Positions 1 to 8,008 of a stretch of DNA of 20,343 bases are shown here, in pieces. Position 1 is the stretch's first letter. Every line of letters begins with the position of its first letter. Source of the DNA: Oscillospiraceae bacterium (GTDB lineage Bacteria; Bacillota; Clostridia; Oscillospirales; Oscillospiraceae); NCBI GenBank assembly GCA_020025175.1, contig JAHHSM010000024.1, forward strand, positions 1 to 20,343, written 5' to 3'. The notes beneath the pieces are model-generated. The model ran no database searches. It saw nothing but the letters and a program-made list of their open reading frames with translations, and was not told the DNA's origin. The translations under genes and the position numbers were made by a program.

Positions 1-23
1 GGGCCATACTGTGTCTTTTTCAT
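1..23 (-). CDS. 5' tip of an unidentified gene (partial)
   Basis: Fourteen bases after the glycerol kinase stop codon on the minus strand, an ATG opens a frame reading MKKTQYG before the window ends. The short gap suggests the next gene of a glycerol operon. A glycerol-3-phosphate dehydrogenase-type flavoprotein often follows glpK in Clostridia, but seven codons cannot prove this. No clear Shine-Dalgarno is visible ahead of the ATG, so it may also be chance. Confidence 0.3.
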
Positions 24-37
24 CTGAGCAGCAGCTT

Positions 38-1522
38 TTATTCCGCCCAACCGCGGCTGCGTCCAACAGCACGGTGCCAATCGCTCAAAAGCTTCTCCCT
101 CTTTTCAATCTCCATTGTGGGCTGGTACTGCATATCACAAGCCCATAATTTTTTTATTTCATCCTGATCTTTCCATACGCCAACTGCAAGACCTGCAAGA
201 TATGCTGCACCTAAGGCTGTTGTCTCTCGAATCACAGGCCGCTGCACTTTTTTATTCAAAATATCCGATTGAAACTGCATTAAGAAACGATCCCGGCTTG
301 CACCACCGTCTGCTTTTAACTGCTGCAGCGGCAGTCCCGTATCTTTCTCCATCGCCTCTACCAAATCAGCCACTTGATATGCAATACTTTCCTGTGCGGC
401 ACGAATAATATGCTCACGTTTTGTACCCCGTGTTAAACCGACAATACAGCCCCGTGCATACATATCCCAATAAGGTGCTCCCAACCCAGTGAATGCCGGA
501 ACCAAATACACGCCGCCTGTATCAGGCACCTTCTGGGCATAATATTCTGCATCCTGACTTTCTGTAAAAAAACGCATCTCGTCACGCAACCACTGAATCA
601 CAGCGCCGCCCACAAACACAGAGCCTTCCAGCGCATACTGCACTTTTCCGTTCAGCCCAACAGCAATTGTTGTCAGCAAACCATTCTTGCTTTCGCAAGG
701 TGTTTCTCCTGTATTCATCAGCAAAAAACATCCTGTGCCATAGGTATTCTTTGCATCACCAGGAGCAAAGCAAGTCTGTCCAAACAGTGCCGCATGCTGA
801 TCGCCTGCAATACCGGAAATCGGCACATTCGCCCCCTGCAGTTCCGTATAGCCGTAAATTTCACTGGAAGAACGCACTTCTGGTAGAATTGCCCGGGGAA
901 TATCCAATGCGCGAAGCATCGTTTCATCCCAGGTGCACTTACGGATATCAAACAGCATCGTGCGTGATGCATTGGTGACATCTGTCACATGGATCTTGCC
1001 GCCAGTCAATTTCCAAAGCAGCCAGGTGTCTACTGTACCAAAAAGAATTTTTCCCTCTTGTGCTCTTTCGCGTACACCCTCTACATGGTCAAGAATCCAT
1101 TTAATTTTTGTTGCAGAGAAGTATGCATCCGGAACCAGCCCCGTTGTTTTTCGTACATGATCTCCATAGCCCTGTGCCAACAGATCATCCACCATGCCGG
1201 ATGTACGGCGGCACTGCCAAACAATCGCATTATAAATAGGGCGTCCCGTTTCTTTATCCCATAAAATAGTAGTTTCACGCTGATTCGTAATACCGATCGC
1301 TGCAATATCCGCAACATTAATATCTGCCTTTGCAATTACTTCCATCATAACTGCATACTGCGAAGACCAAATTTCCATTGCATCATGCTCTACCCATCCT
1401 TCTTTTGGGTAGATCTGCGCAAACTCCTTTTGTGCAACAGCAATCATATTCTGTTTGTTGTCAAATAAGATTGCTCTGGAACTGGTTGTTCCCTGATCTA
1501 AAGCCAAGATATAAGTACCCAT
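38..1522 (-). CDS. glpK: Glycerol kinase
   Basis: Cytoplasmic FGGY-family kinase that phosphorylates glycerol to glycerol 3-phosphate with ATP. The 494-residue product has the full family length. It shows the phosphate-binding DQGTTSSRA near residues 9-17, TNQRETT with the glycerol-contacting region at 79-107, GIAGDQHAALFGQ at 237-249, and ADGGASRDRF in the C-terminal ATP domain. The start is supported by a purine-rich site (AGGGGGG) four bases before the ATG. Gram-positive enzymes activated by HPr carry a phosphorylatable histidine in a YHFFG-like segment. Here that segment (about 222-232) is shortened and has no His, so PTS activation looks absent. The gene follows moeA by 65 bases and has its own promoter, so it is probably not part of the molybdenum operon. 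Confidence 0.97.
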   Translation of the reverse strand: MGTYILALDQGTTSSRAILFDNKQNMIAVAQKEFAQIYPKEGWVEHDAMEIWSSQYAVMMEVIAKADINVADIAAIGITNQRETTILWDKETGRPIYNAIVWQCRRTSGMVDDLLAQGYGDHVRKTTGLVPDAYFSATKIKWILDHVEGVRERAQEGKILFGTVDTWLLWKLTGGKIHVTDVTNASRTMLFDIRKCTWDETMLRALDIPRAILPEVRSSSEIYGYTELQGANVPISGIAGDQHAALFGQTCFAPGDAKNTYGTGCFLLMNTGETPCESKNGLLTTIAVGLNGKVQYALEGSVFVGGAVIQWLRDEMRFFTESQDAEYYAQKVPDTGGVYLVPAFTGLGAPYWDMYARGCIVGLTRGTKREHIIRAAQESIAYQVADLVEAMEKDTGLPLQQLKADGGASRDRFLMQFQSDILNKKVQRPVIRETTALGAAYLAGLAVGVWKDQDEIKKLWACDMQYQPTMEIEKREKLLSDWHRAVGRSRGWAE

Positions 1523-1553
1523 GGTTCCCCCCTACATCTGTTGTTTTTTTATG

Positions 1554-1582
1554 ATTGTACCATGTTCTGCTCACTACATCAA
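1554..1582 (-). promoter_or_regulatory. Predicted glpK promoter
   Basis: On the minus strand TTGATG (1577-1582) and TACAAT (1554-1559) are separated by exactly 17 bases. They lie between the moeA stop and the glpK start, about 30 bases ahead of the ATG. The match is good for a housekeeping sigma factor (4/6 and 5/6). It suggests glpK can be transcribed independently of the molybdenum cofactor operon. Confidence 0.6.
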
Positions 1583-1587
1583 TGCAT

Positions 1588-2817
1588 TCATTCAAAAAGG
1601 GAATATCCATCAATGAGGCTTTCGGACTCCATCGGAGGGCTCCCAGCAGGCAGCTCTCCTAAAATTGTACATTTGTGCAGAGGATGCAGCATCCCGTTTC
1701 CCTGTTTTTCTGTTTGCAGCAGGTATGCTCTCCCTTCCCGCACTTCCAATCGGCCGGGAATAAAGCGTCGATTTGGACTCGCTTTTTTAAAGTCATTGGC
1801 CAGAAAAATCTGTATTTTTTTCAGTTCGATATCATTGCGCCCCTGCATTTTTCTGAGTGCCGGAATTCCCAACAGGAAGTATGCAATCGCTGCCGCAGAC
1901 GGATTGCCCGAAAGACACAAAATCAGTTTTTCTTGATATACTGCCGCCACAAAAGGTGCTCCCGGTTTCATCTGCACCTTCCAAAACAGAATTTTTGCAT
2001 CAAGTATCTGCAGTGCATTAAGCATTTTATCATAGTCCCCAACAGAAACACCACCAGTCGTCAATACCACATCTGCCCTTTTCGCAGCATCAGAAACTGC
2101 ATCGGCAATCAACTGTTCCTGATCGTGAACAATTCCGCAACAATGCGCATGTGCTCCACAACGGCGTACAAAAGATGCCAGCGTATAAATGCTGCTGTTT
2201 CGAATTTTGCCTGGTGCCAGTGGCGCATCCACAGGGAGCAGTTCATCTCCCATTGAAATCAGTTCTACTCTGGGTTTGCATACAACATCGACTTGTGTGC
2301 ACCCCAATCCGGCAAGAATCCCTAAAAATGCGCTATCCAAAACCATGCCTTTTGATGCAACCACAGACCCGATCCGAATATCCTCCCCTTCCGGCACAAT
2401 ATTTTCTCCGCAATGGCAGCTTTTTGATAACACAACTGTTTCCGCTGTAAATTTTGTGTCTTCAAATTTGACAACCGCATTCGCTCCATCCGGTATCGGC
2501 GCACCTGTCAAGATTTTCGTTGCTTGTCCTATACCAACCACTTTTTTCGGCGCATAACCAGCTGGTACCTCTTCAATGATTTTAAGTGCAATCGGATTTT
2601 CTTTGCCTGCATGCATAGTATCCGCCGCGCGCAGTGCATATCCATCATAGGGTGAGCGCGAAAACGGCGGAAGATTCTCCCGTGCAATGATATCTTCCGC
2701 AAGTACACGCCCCTCGGCTTCTTCTAACACAACGCGTTCGCTTTTAAGAACTATACAATTCTCTAAAATTAAATTGCGTGCTTCCTCCAACGGTAGTCCA
2801 ATGGGATAACTCATCAT
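1588..2817 (-). CDS. moeA: Molybdopterin molybdenumtransferase MoeA
   Basis: Inserts molybdate into adenylylated molybdopterin, the last step of basic molybdenum cofactor synthesis. The 409 residues cover the whole MoeA fold. The N-terminal domain has the conserved SPYDGYALRAADT (55-67) and TGAPIPDGANAV (104-115). The MoCF-type domain has VLTTGGVSVGDYDKM (251-265), and LSGNPSAAAIAYFL (302-315) precedes the C-terminal beta-barrel domain. The ATG overlaps the stop of the upstream moaB/mog gene as ATGA. A second ATG directly follows the first, so the true start could be one codon later. Overlap with moaB/mog fits, since the two proteins act in sequence on the same intermediate. It is the last gene of the cofactor operon. 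Confidence 0.96.
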   Translation of the reverse strand: MMSYPIGLPLEEARNLILENCIVLKSERVVLEEAEGRVLAEDIIARENLPPFSRSPYDGYALRAADTMHAGKENPIALKIIEEVPAGYAPKKVVGIGQATKILTGAPIPDGANAVVKFEDTKFTAETVVLSKSCHCGENIVPEGEDIRIGSVVASKGMVLDSAFLGILAGLGCTQVDVVCKPRVELISMGDELLPVDAPLAPGKIRNSSIYTLASFVRRCGAHAHCCGIVHDQEQLIADAVSDAAKRADVVLTTGGVSVGDYDKMLNALQILDAKILFWKVQMKPGAPFVAAVYQEKLILCLSGNPSAAAIAYFLLGIPALRKMQGRNDIELKKIQIFLANDFKKASPNRRFIPGRLEVREGRAYLLQTEKQGNGMLHPLHKCTILGELPAGSPPMESESLIDGYSLFE

Positions 2818-3338
2818 TCATCCTTCCCTTCGGAACGCTCTTCAAGTATCGTGCCGCATTCCTTTTCTCGCCCTTTTAAAATGTCAAGCCCATGGGACAG
2901 TACTGGCAAGATATACTCAAGATTTTCCCGCACAGCTTTGACTGATCCCGGCAAATTTACAACCAGTGTTTCATGCCGAATTACACTTACTCCACGACTC
3001 AACATTGCGCGCGGCGTAATCTGCATGGAATGATATCGCATCGCCTCGGCAATTCCCGGAGCATTACGCTGCGCAATTCCCATCGTCGCTTCCGGCGTCA
3101 CATCACGTTTTGAAAAGCCGGTTCCCCCGGTCGTTAACAGTAAATCGCAAATATCTTCATCACAGATACGCGCCAATTCTTTTTTCATCGGTTCGAAGTC
3201 ATCACTCATAATATTTTGATAGACAACGTCATAGTCTGCAGCAGCTGCCAGCTTTGCCGCTTCCGGTCCGCTCAAATCCTCTCGCTCACCACGAAACGCT
3301 TTATCACTCAGCGTTAAAATGCCGACCCGATATCTCAT
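2814..3338 (-). CDS. moaB: Molybdopterin adenylyltransferase, MoaB/Mog family
   Basis: Predicted to adenylylate molybdopterin, preparing it for metal insertion by MoeA. The 174-residue protein is a single MoCF domain. It starts with ILTLSDKAFRGEREDLSG (8-25) and contains LLLTTGGTGFSKRDVTPEAT, the substrate-binding loop, in mid-protein. NLPGS lies near residue 130. Mog and MoaB share this fold and are hard to separate by motif; the length fits MoaB slightly better. Only one member lies here, so it probably does the Mog job. The start shares one base with the moaC stop (TAATG) and the stop overlaps moeA by four bases, so translation is coupled on both sides. Confidence 0.93.
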   Translation of the reverse strand: MRYRVGILTLSDKAFRGEREDLSGPEAAKLAAAADYDVVYQNIMSDDFEPMKKELARICDEDICDLLLTTGGTGFSKRDVTPEATMGIAQRNAPGIAEAMRYHSMQITPRAMLSRGVSVIRHETLVVNLPGSVKAVRENLEYILPVLSHGLDILKGREKECGTILEERSEGKDE

Positions 3339-3829
3339 TATTTTAACTCCTCCCAGATATAAGTTCCGCTTTTTCCGCCGGATTTCATCTCCACATGAAT
3401 CTCACCGATACGCATTTTTTTGTCTAATCCTTTACACATATCAAAAATTGTCAAAAGTGCAACCGTAGATCCTGTAAGCGCTTCCATTTCAACGCCAGTA
3501 TAGCTCTTTACCTTTACAGTACAAACCGCATCCACAGAGAGTGTTTCTTCATGCAATTCAAAGTCAATTGCTGCTTTTGTCAATGTCAGCGGATGGCATA
3601 AAGGAATTAAATGAGGCGTTTGCTTCGTTGCCATGATTCCGGCAATACGCGCCGTTCCCAGCACATCTCCTTTTTCAATTGTTCCTGCCACAATTGCATC
3701 ATAAATTTCCCGTGTGACATAAATCGTACCACGCGCAACCGCTTCACGTTCGGTTTCTGCTTTATCTGTCACGTCAACCATGACCGCATGGCCTTTTTCA
3801 TCAAAATGATTCAATCGCTCCTCGTTCAT
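3338..3829 (-). CDS. moaC: Cyclic pyranopterin monophosphate synthase MoaC
   Basis: Catalyses the second half of the first cofactor step, turning the MoaA product of GTP into cyclic pyranopterin monophosphate. The 163-residue protein is typical in length. It carries MATKQTPHLIPLCHPL, with the His/Cys active-site region, and GVEMEALTGSTVALLTIFDMCK, the most conserved stretch of the family. A longer frame runs eight codons upstream, but AGAGG lies six bases before the ATG at 3829 and family alignment begins there, so I chose that start. The radical SAM partner MoaA is not in the window and must be encoded elsewhere if this pathway works. Confidence 0.95.
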   Translation of the reverse strand: MNEERLNHFDEKGHAVMVDVTDKAETEREAVARGTIYVTREIYDAIVAGTIEKGDVLGTARIAGIMATKQTPHLIPLCHPLTLTKAAIDFELHEETLSVDAVCTVKVKSYTGVEMEALTGSTVALLTIFDMCKGLDKKMRIGEIHVEMKSGGKSGTYIWEELK

Positions 3830-3867
3830 ACAAATCCTCTCAACATCCCACACAGATATAGGTATCG

Positions 3868-4362
3868 TTACTCAATCTTTTTTCCGATTTTCTGCATAAT
3901 AAAATTTGCCAATGCATCAATTTCTTCAAAAGAAAAACATGGTACTTTCGTATCAATGGCAACATCTGCTACGATTGCCAGACATTCCTCTATTGGACAC
4001 GGAAACGGAGTTTTCATGGCCGCTCGGTGGAGCGCAATCTTCTCCCATTCTCTCCCCTTGTATCCCTCTGTCAGAATCAAATCCACATCATGGATATGTG
4101 CAATCATCTCTTGACTTTCCAAAGGGCGATTTTCAAATACAACTGTTCTTCGGTCATTGCTTAAGATGGTCATATCTGCTCCAGCCTGCGTCATGCGCCA
4201 GCTGTCTTTTCCTTCTCGATCCACCTCAAAATCATGCGAGTCATGCTTAATCACGCACAAACGCATCCCACGCTGTTTTAATACCAAAACTAATTTTTCC
4301 AGCAGCGTTGTCTTTCCGGTGCCGGAATAGGCCACAATGGATATAATCGGAATATTTTTCAT
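3868..4362 (-). CDS. mobB: Molybdopterin-guanine dinucleotide biosynthesis protein MobB
   Basis: Small P-loop GTPase-like adaptor that supports nucleotide attachment to the molybdenum cofactor. The chosen 164-residue product begins MKNIPIISIVAYSGTGKTTL. The Walker A motif GTGKTT sits within the first 20 residues, followed by IKHDSHDFEVDREGKDSWRM, the family's His/Asp-rich segment. LILTEGYKG, the Walker-B-like conserved end, follows in mid-protein. The frame opens 13 codons earlier, but GGGGAG eight bases before the ATG at 4362 and family alignment support the shorter form. It lies 39 bases after the M20 hydrolase and 38 before moaC. No clear MobA is next to it; the nucleotidyltransferase at 7962-8585 belongs to the MocA type. 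Confidence 0.92.
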   Translation of the reverse strand: MKNIPIISIVAYSGTGKTTLLEKLVLVLKQRGMRLCVIKHDSHDFEVDREGKDSWRMTQAGADMTILSNDRRTVVFENRPLESQEMIAHIHDVDLILTEGYKGREWEKIALHRAAMKTPFPCPIEECLAIVADVAIDTKVPCFSFEEIDALANFIMQKIGKKIE

Positions 4363-4401
4363 GCTGCCGACTCCCCAATATCTAAAATTTACACGGTCCA
4401 C

Positions 4402-5535
4402 TCAATTCCGCTCAAAAGAGTTGACAAATCGCAAAAGTATCTCATAGCCTGTTTTCAAACTCCTATAATCTACCCATTCTTCATAGGTATGCGCCGCTCC
4501 ACCGCGGTAAATTCCAACGCAAATTGCAGGGATTCCTTGGGAAAGCGGCATATTGCAATCTGTAGAGCCCGGAAGTATCTTCACATTCATTTCCGGAAGA
4601 ACAGCTTTTGCAGCATCAATCCACCGTTTTTCCAACGCAGCCTGTTTCGCTGCACGATCGCCACCTGCCGGACGCCTTCCAATCAGCTCTACGGTAAGAT
4701 CTTTGCAATCCTTTTTTGCATTCTCTAAAATCTTCTTTAGCTGTGCTTCCATATACTGCAATGTTTCTGTCGTATCTGACCGAAATTCATATAAGAACGT
4801 CGCATTTTGCGCAATCGTATTAACCGATGTGCCCCCTGAAATCATACCAACGTTAAATGTAGTATGTGAATCCGGAATTTTGGGAAGCGATTGTTGATAA
4901 AGCCTCTCGACCAATGCAGCTGCACGCTCAATGGCATTAGGACTCCCAAAATTACGGAATGAATGCCCTCCTTCTGTTTCGATCGTGATGCGATATCTAA
5001 CAGAGCCGACCGCTCTATTAATCATGGTAGAATACACTGCGTCCAATGCTACCATTGCTTCAATCTGCCCATCGTACTCCTCCATCAATCCGCGCGCACC
5101 CTTTAAATCGCCTAATCCTTCTTCACCAGTATCCCAAACAAACAGCAGTGGGTACGATAGCTGTATCTTATTTTGAATGACCCAGCGGGCCAACAGCAAT
5201 TCCGCTGCCATATTGGTTGTATCATCCCCAATACCGGGGCACTCCGCGATTGTCCCTTCATGTGCCACAGGAATCACTGCTTTTTCCGGAAAAACAGTGT
5301 CCATATGGGCTGTAAACGCAATGTACTTTTTATCGCAGCAACGGTATGGCAGAACTACATTTCCAAAGTTGTCAATATACGCTCCCGACAGCTGATTTTC
5401 AGAAAGCCAATTCATTACAAAGTTTGCCCGACCGCGCTCTTCGTGTAACGGTGCAGGAATCGCACATAATGCTTCAATCAATGAAATCAGCTCTGCTTCC
5501 GATGCTTCCGCCTCTTTATAAAAATCCAGTTTCAC
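4402..5535 (-). CDS. M20-family metallohydrolase (peptidase/amidohydrolase)
   Basis: A two-zinc cytoplasmic hydrolase of the M20 superfamily, 377 residues. Visible metal-site motifs are FTAHMDTVF (His77, Asp79), GIGDDTTNMA (Asp104/105), DTGEEGLGD (Glu138/139), ALDAV (Asp165) and a C-terminal RGGAAHTYEEW with the last His ligand. The middle segment GGHSFRNFGSPNAIERA is the dimerisation domain found in tripeptidase-like and carbamoylase-like members. The substrate cannot be read from sequence: dipeptide/tripeptide, N-acyl amino acid and ureido compounds are all possible. It is the first gene of the cofactor operon, 39 bases ahead of mobB. The start has only a weak site (GAGG two bases before ATG), so it is moderately uncertain. 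Confidence 0.9.
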   Translation of the reverse strand: MKLDFYKEAEASEAELISLIEALCAIPAPLHEERGRANFVMNWLSENQLSGAYIDNFGNVVLPYRCCDKKYIAFTAHMDTVFPEKAVIPVAHEGTIAECPGIGDDTTNMAAELLLARWVIQNKIQLSYPLLFVWDTGEEGLGDLKGARGLMEEYDGQIEAMVALDAVYSTMINRAVGSVRYRITIETEGGHSFRNFGSPNAIERAAALVERLYQQSLPKIPDSHTTFNVGMISGGTSVNTIAQNATFLYEFRSDTTETLQYMEAQLKKILENAKKDCKDLTVELIGRRPAGGDRAAKQAALEKRWIDAAKAVLPEMNVKILPGSTDCNMPLSQGIPAICVGIYRGGAAHTYEEWVDYRSLKTGYEILLRFVNSFERN

Positions 5536-5575
5536 TTCATCGCCTCAATATTTCATATCTAAAATCTTCTAATTA

Positions 5576-5623
5576 CTGATACCAAAAAGTGCATTATTAA
5601 ATAAGCTATCGCACACATATCAG
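5576..5623 (-). promoter_or_regulatory. Possible structured leader of the M20-mobB operon
   Basis: The 146 bases between the glucanotransferase stop and the M20 start hold nested inverted repeats. CTGATA pairs with TATCAG (5576-5581 with 5618-5623) and GTGC pairs with GCAC (5589-5592 with 5611-5614). No T-tract follows on the minus strand, so it is not a simple terminator. I see no good promoter pair in this gap and cannot match it to a known riboswitch. The arms are short and could be chance. Confidence 0.25.
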
Positions 5624-5681
5624 CATTTTACCACAAAAACATGACCTTTGCATAAAATCTTACGATCTATAAATCCGCGGT

Positions 5682-7169
5682 TTATCTGCCGCTGGTCCTT
5701 CCAAAAATATGTGCCAACTCAGCAATTTTCTTTGCCAACTCCTCTGTAATCTGCTCCTTTTGCAGTCTCCACTGCCAATTTCCGCCCAAAACACTCGGCG
5801 TATTCATGCGTGATTCTGCTCCCAATCCCAGATAGTCCTGCATCTGTGCAACAAACAGATCTGCTGTCGAGCTTAAACCTCCGCGCAGCATTCCCCAATA
5901 GAATCCCTCTTCTGCATTCAAACCAAAATATTGACTCGCAAACGCAACTTCCAGCGGATCTGCTTCATCCTTCCATGCCATAATCGGAGCATTATCATGT
6001 GTGCCTGCATAACAAACACAGTTGTTCCTGTATGTATGCGGCAAATAATCGCTCAGTTCCTTTGGATTGAAGGCAAATTCTAAAATCTTCATGCCCGGAA
6101 GCCCGGACTCCTCCAAAAGCTGATGCACCTCAGGTGTCAAAAATCCTAAATCCTCAGCAATGAATTGTACATTTGGAAACCAGTTGGCCAATACACCCAC
6201 CAGATCCATCCCGGGTCCCTTGATCCACCGACCTTCTTTTGCATTCTTTGCACCATATGGAACTGCCCAATAGCTTTCCAGTCCTCGGAAATGATCAATG
6301 CGCAGTACATCGTATAATTCCGAAGCCCCAGCTATGCGGCGAATCCACCATCCATATCCGTCCTTTTTCATCGCATCCCAATCATAAAGCGGATTTCCCC
6401 ATAATTGACCATCTTCACAAAAATAGTCAGGCGGCACACCCGCCACTTCAATTGGCATATTTTTTTCATCCAATTGAAAACTTTTGGGATCTGCCCAAAC
6501 ATCTGCTGAGTCCATTGCTACATAAATCGGCAAATCGCCAATGATTCCAATTCCTTTTTCCTTTGCATAAGCACGAAAAGTATCCCATTGCTTGAAAAAC
6601 AGATACTGAATATAGGTAAAAAGCCGAATATCTTTGTCAAGCCTTTTGCGATATTCTATTACGGCTTTTTCTTTATGCAGGCGGATATCTTCATCTTCCC
6701 ACTCTGTCCATGGGCGCATACCAAAGCTGCGTTTCAGTGCCATAAATAGTGCATAATCAGGAAGCCACCTGCTATGCGTCTCTGCAAACCGTAAAACCTC
6801 AGCTTTATCACGTTCCCAGCCGCGTTCTGCTGCCCTTTCTAAAACCACAAATCGATGTTCATAAATTTTAGCATAGTCGACTTCCGTTGAATCCGTTCCC
6901 CAATCGATCTGCAGTTCCGTTTTTTTCAGCAGGTCTTCTTCACAAAGCATATCCAAATCTATAAAATACGGATTGCCGGCATAGGCAGAAAAGCTTTGAT
7001 ACGGGGAATCTCCATAACTCGTCGGTCCTACCGGAAGCATCTGCCACCAGGACTGATTTGCTGATGCGAGAAAATCGACAAATTCGTATGCCTCTTTTCC
7101 CAGAGAACCAATACCGTATGGAGATGGCAGTGCTGATATCGGAAGTAAAATGCCACAGCTTCTTTTCAT
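5682..7169 (-). CDS. malQ: 4-alpha-glucanotransferase (amylomaltase, GH77)
   Basis: Transfers alpha-1,4-glucan segments between maltodextrins, releasing glucose, in cytoplasmic maltose/glycogen metabolism. At 495 residues it matches bacterial MalQ. The three catalytic carboxylates are visible in order: Asp in LRIDHFRGLESYW (nucleophile), Glu in FIAEDLGFLTPEV (acid/base) and Asp in AGTHDNAPIMAW (transition-state support). The N-terminal LLPISALPSPYGIGSLG and YQSFSAYAGNPYFIDLD are also characteristic. AGGTG lies seven bases before the ATG. It stands alone between two molybdenum operons with no maltose transporter or phosphorylase nearby, and has its own upstream gap of 278 bases. Confidence 0.96.
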   Translation of the reverse strand: MKRSCGILLPISALPSPYGIGSLGKEAYEFVDFLASANQSWWQMLPVGPTSYGDSPYQSFSAYAGNPYFIDLDMLCEEDLLKKTELQIDWGTDSTEVDYAKIYEHRFVVLERAAERGWERDKAEVLRFAETHSRWLPDYALFMALKRSFGMRPWTEWEDEDIRLHKEKAVIEYRKRLDKDIRLFTYIQYLFFKQWDTFRAYAKEKGIGIIGDLPIYVAMDSADVWADPKSFQLDEKNMPIEVAGVPPDYFCEDGQLWGNPLYDWDAMKKDGYGWWIRRIAGASELYDVLRIDHFRGLESYWAVPYGAKNAKEGRWIKGPGMDLVGVLANWFPNVQFIAEDLGFLTPEVHQLLEESGLPGMKILEFAFNPKELSDYLPHTYRNNCVCYAGTHDNAPIMAWKDEADPLEVAFASQYFGLNAEEGFYWGMLRGGLSSTADLFVAQMQDYLGLGAESRMNTPSVLGGNWQWRLQKEQITEELAKKIAELAHIFGRTSGR

Positions 7170-7225
7170 ATACGTTCACCTGATCCTTTCACCATGCATA
7201 TAGATAGATTCCTGCAAAATATCCT

Positions 7226-7244
7226 TGGCAAAACTGCATTGCCA
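7226..7244. promoter_or_regulatory. Inverted repeat upstream of malQ (possible operator)
   Basis: TGGCAA and TTGCCA form a perfect six-base inverted repeat around seven bases (AACTGCA), ending about 57 bases ahead of the malQ start. The size suits a dimeric regulator site. It does not match the CcpA site I know, and no sugar regulator gene lies in the window. The rest of 7170-7355 shows AT-rich -10-like words but no convincing promoter pair. Confidence 0.3.
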
Positions 7245-7355
7245 TAACAATACATCCACAATAAATATATCAATTTTAAACTCGGATAATGTACAAACGA
7301 TGATATCCCACGCATACTATACAACCATTAGAATAGGCAGGCGTATAGAATGAAA

Positions 7356-7387
7356 GGACAGGAAAGCCAGTGGGGACTTCCCTGTCC
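7356..7387 (-). terminator. Rho-independent terminator of the xdh operon
   Basis: On the minus strand an 11-base-pair stem (GGACAGGGAAG with CTTTCCTGTCC, one G-U pair) encloses a ten-base loop and is followed by TTTCATTCT. It lies about 60 bases after the lipoprotein stop at 7448. The plus strand also ends in a short T run (ATATTTTT), but no plus-strand gene leads into it. Confidence 0.75.
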
Positions 7388-7447
7388 ATATTTTTCCAGT
7401 TCGGCAGATGCAGTACAGTATATATATTATCCTTAATTCGAATCAGA

Positions 7448-8008
7448 TTACTGCAAATCATTCCAAACAAAGCTGTCAACCATTATCCGCGCTGCTTCAT
7501 CCACACTTTCAGAGCCGGTATAGTTCGTGAGCTGAACCAAGCAATAACGATAATCATCTACAATATAATACTGCTTTGTAACAAAGCCCGTTTCCTCTTC
7601 TTTGATTGTAAATACATAAAGCATATATCCTTGCTCTGTATAGGTGCCGTCACCATTCAAATCTGCCTTAACACCATCTAATTGCCACAGAATCTGCTGA
7701 ACAATCGCATCACGGAATGCGGCATGTTCCTCTAGGCTATAACGATTTTCGCCCACATTGATTGCAATGTTGTCAGGCATTTCATCATTTTCGTGCTCTT
7801 TTTCTACATAAAAGATTTTGTCATCTGAAGAATACTTCCTAGATTTCACGAATCCGGCAGGCTCAGTATAGGTTCCCGGCAAATGACTCTCCGCTTCATC
7901 TTGTGTTGGATCGGGCTGCTCGACAGACATTTCAGTTGAATCCTGTACATCGTCTGTCAGTTCAGCACTGCACCCTGCTAATACGCATGCCAAAACAATC
8001 AGCAGCGC
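7448..8008 (-). pseudogene. Lipoprotein with lost start and signal n-region
   Basis: An intact reading frame encodes a secreted lipoprotein-like chain. LIVLACVLAGC contains a lipobox with its Cys at 7970-7972, followed by an acidic Ser/Asp/Glu-rich linker and a compact domain ending in VDSFVWNDLQ. The alternating pattern in the domain resembles the PsbP/DUF1795 type of small lipoprotein, but I do not recognise the family firmly. There is no normal start: TAA stops at 8009-8011 and 8018-8020 close the frame just ahead of the hydrophobic core. The first common initiator is TTG at 7993, which would leave a signal too short for export, and no Shine-Dalgarno is visible. This 5' end is buried in the end of the mocA-like gene. 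It is probably a recently truncated gene, or one wrongly joined in assembly. Confidence 0.6.

Noticed and set aside
7356..7397. The xdh terminator hairpin read as a plus-strand terminator, followed by ATATTTTT
   Set aside because: No plus-strand gene leads into it.
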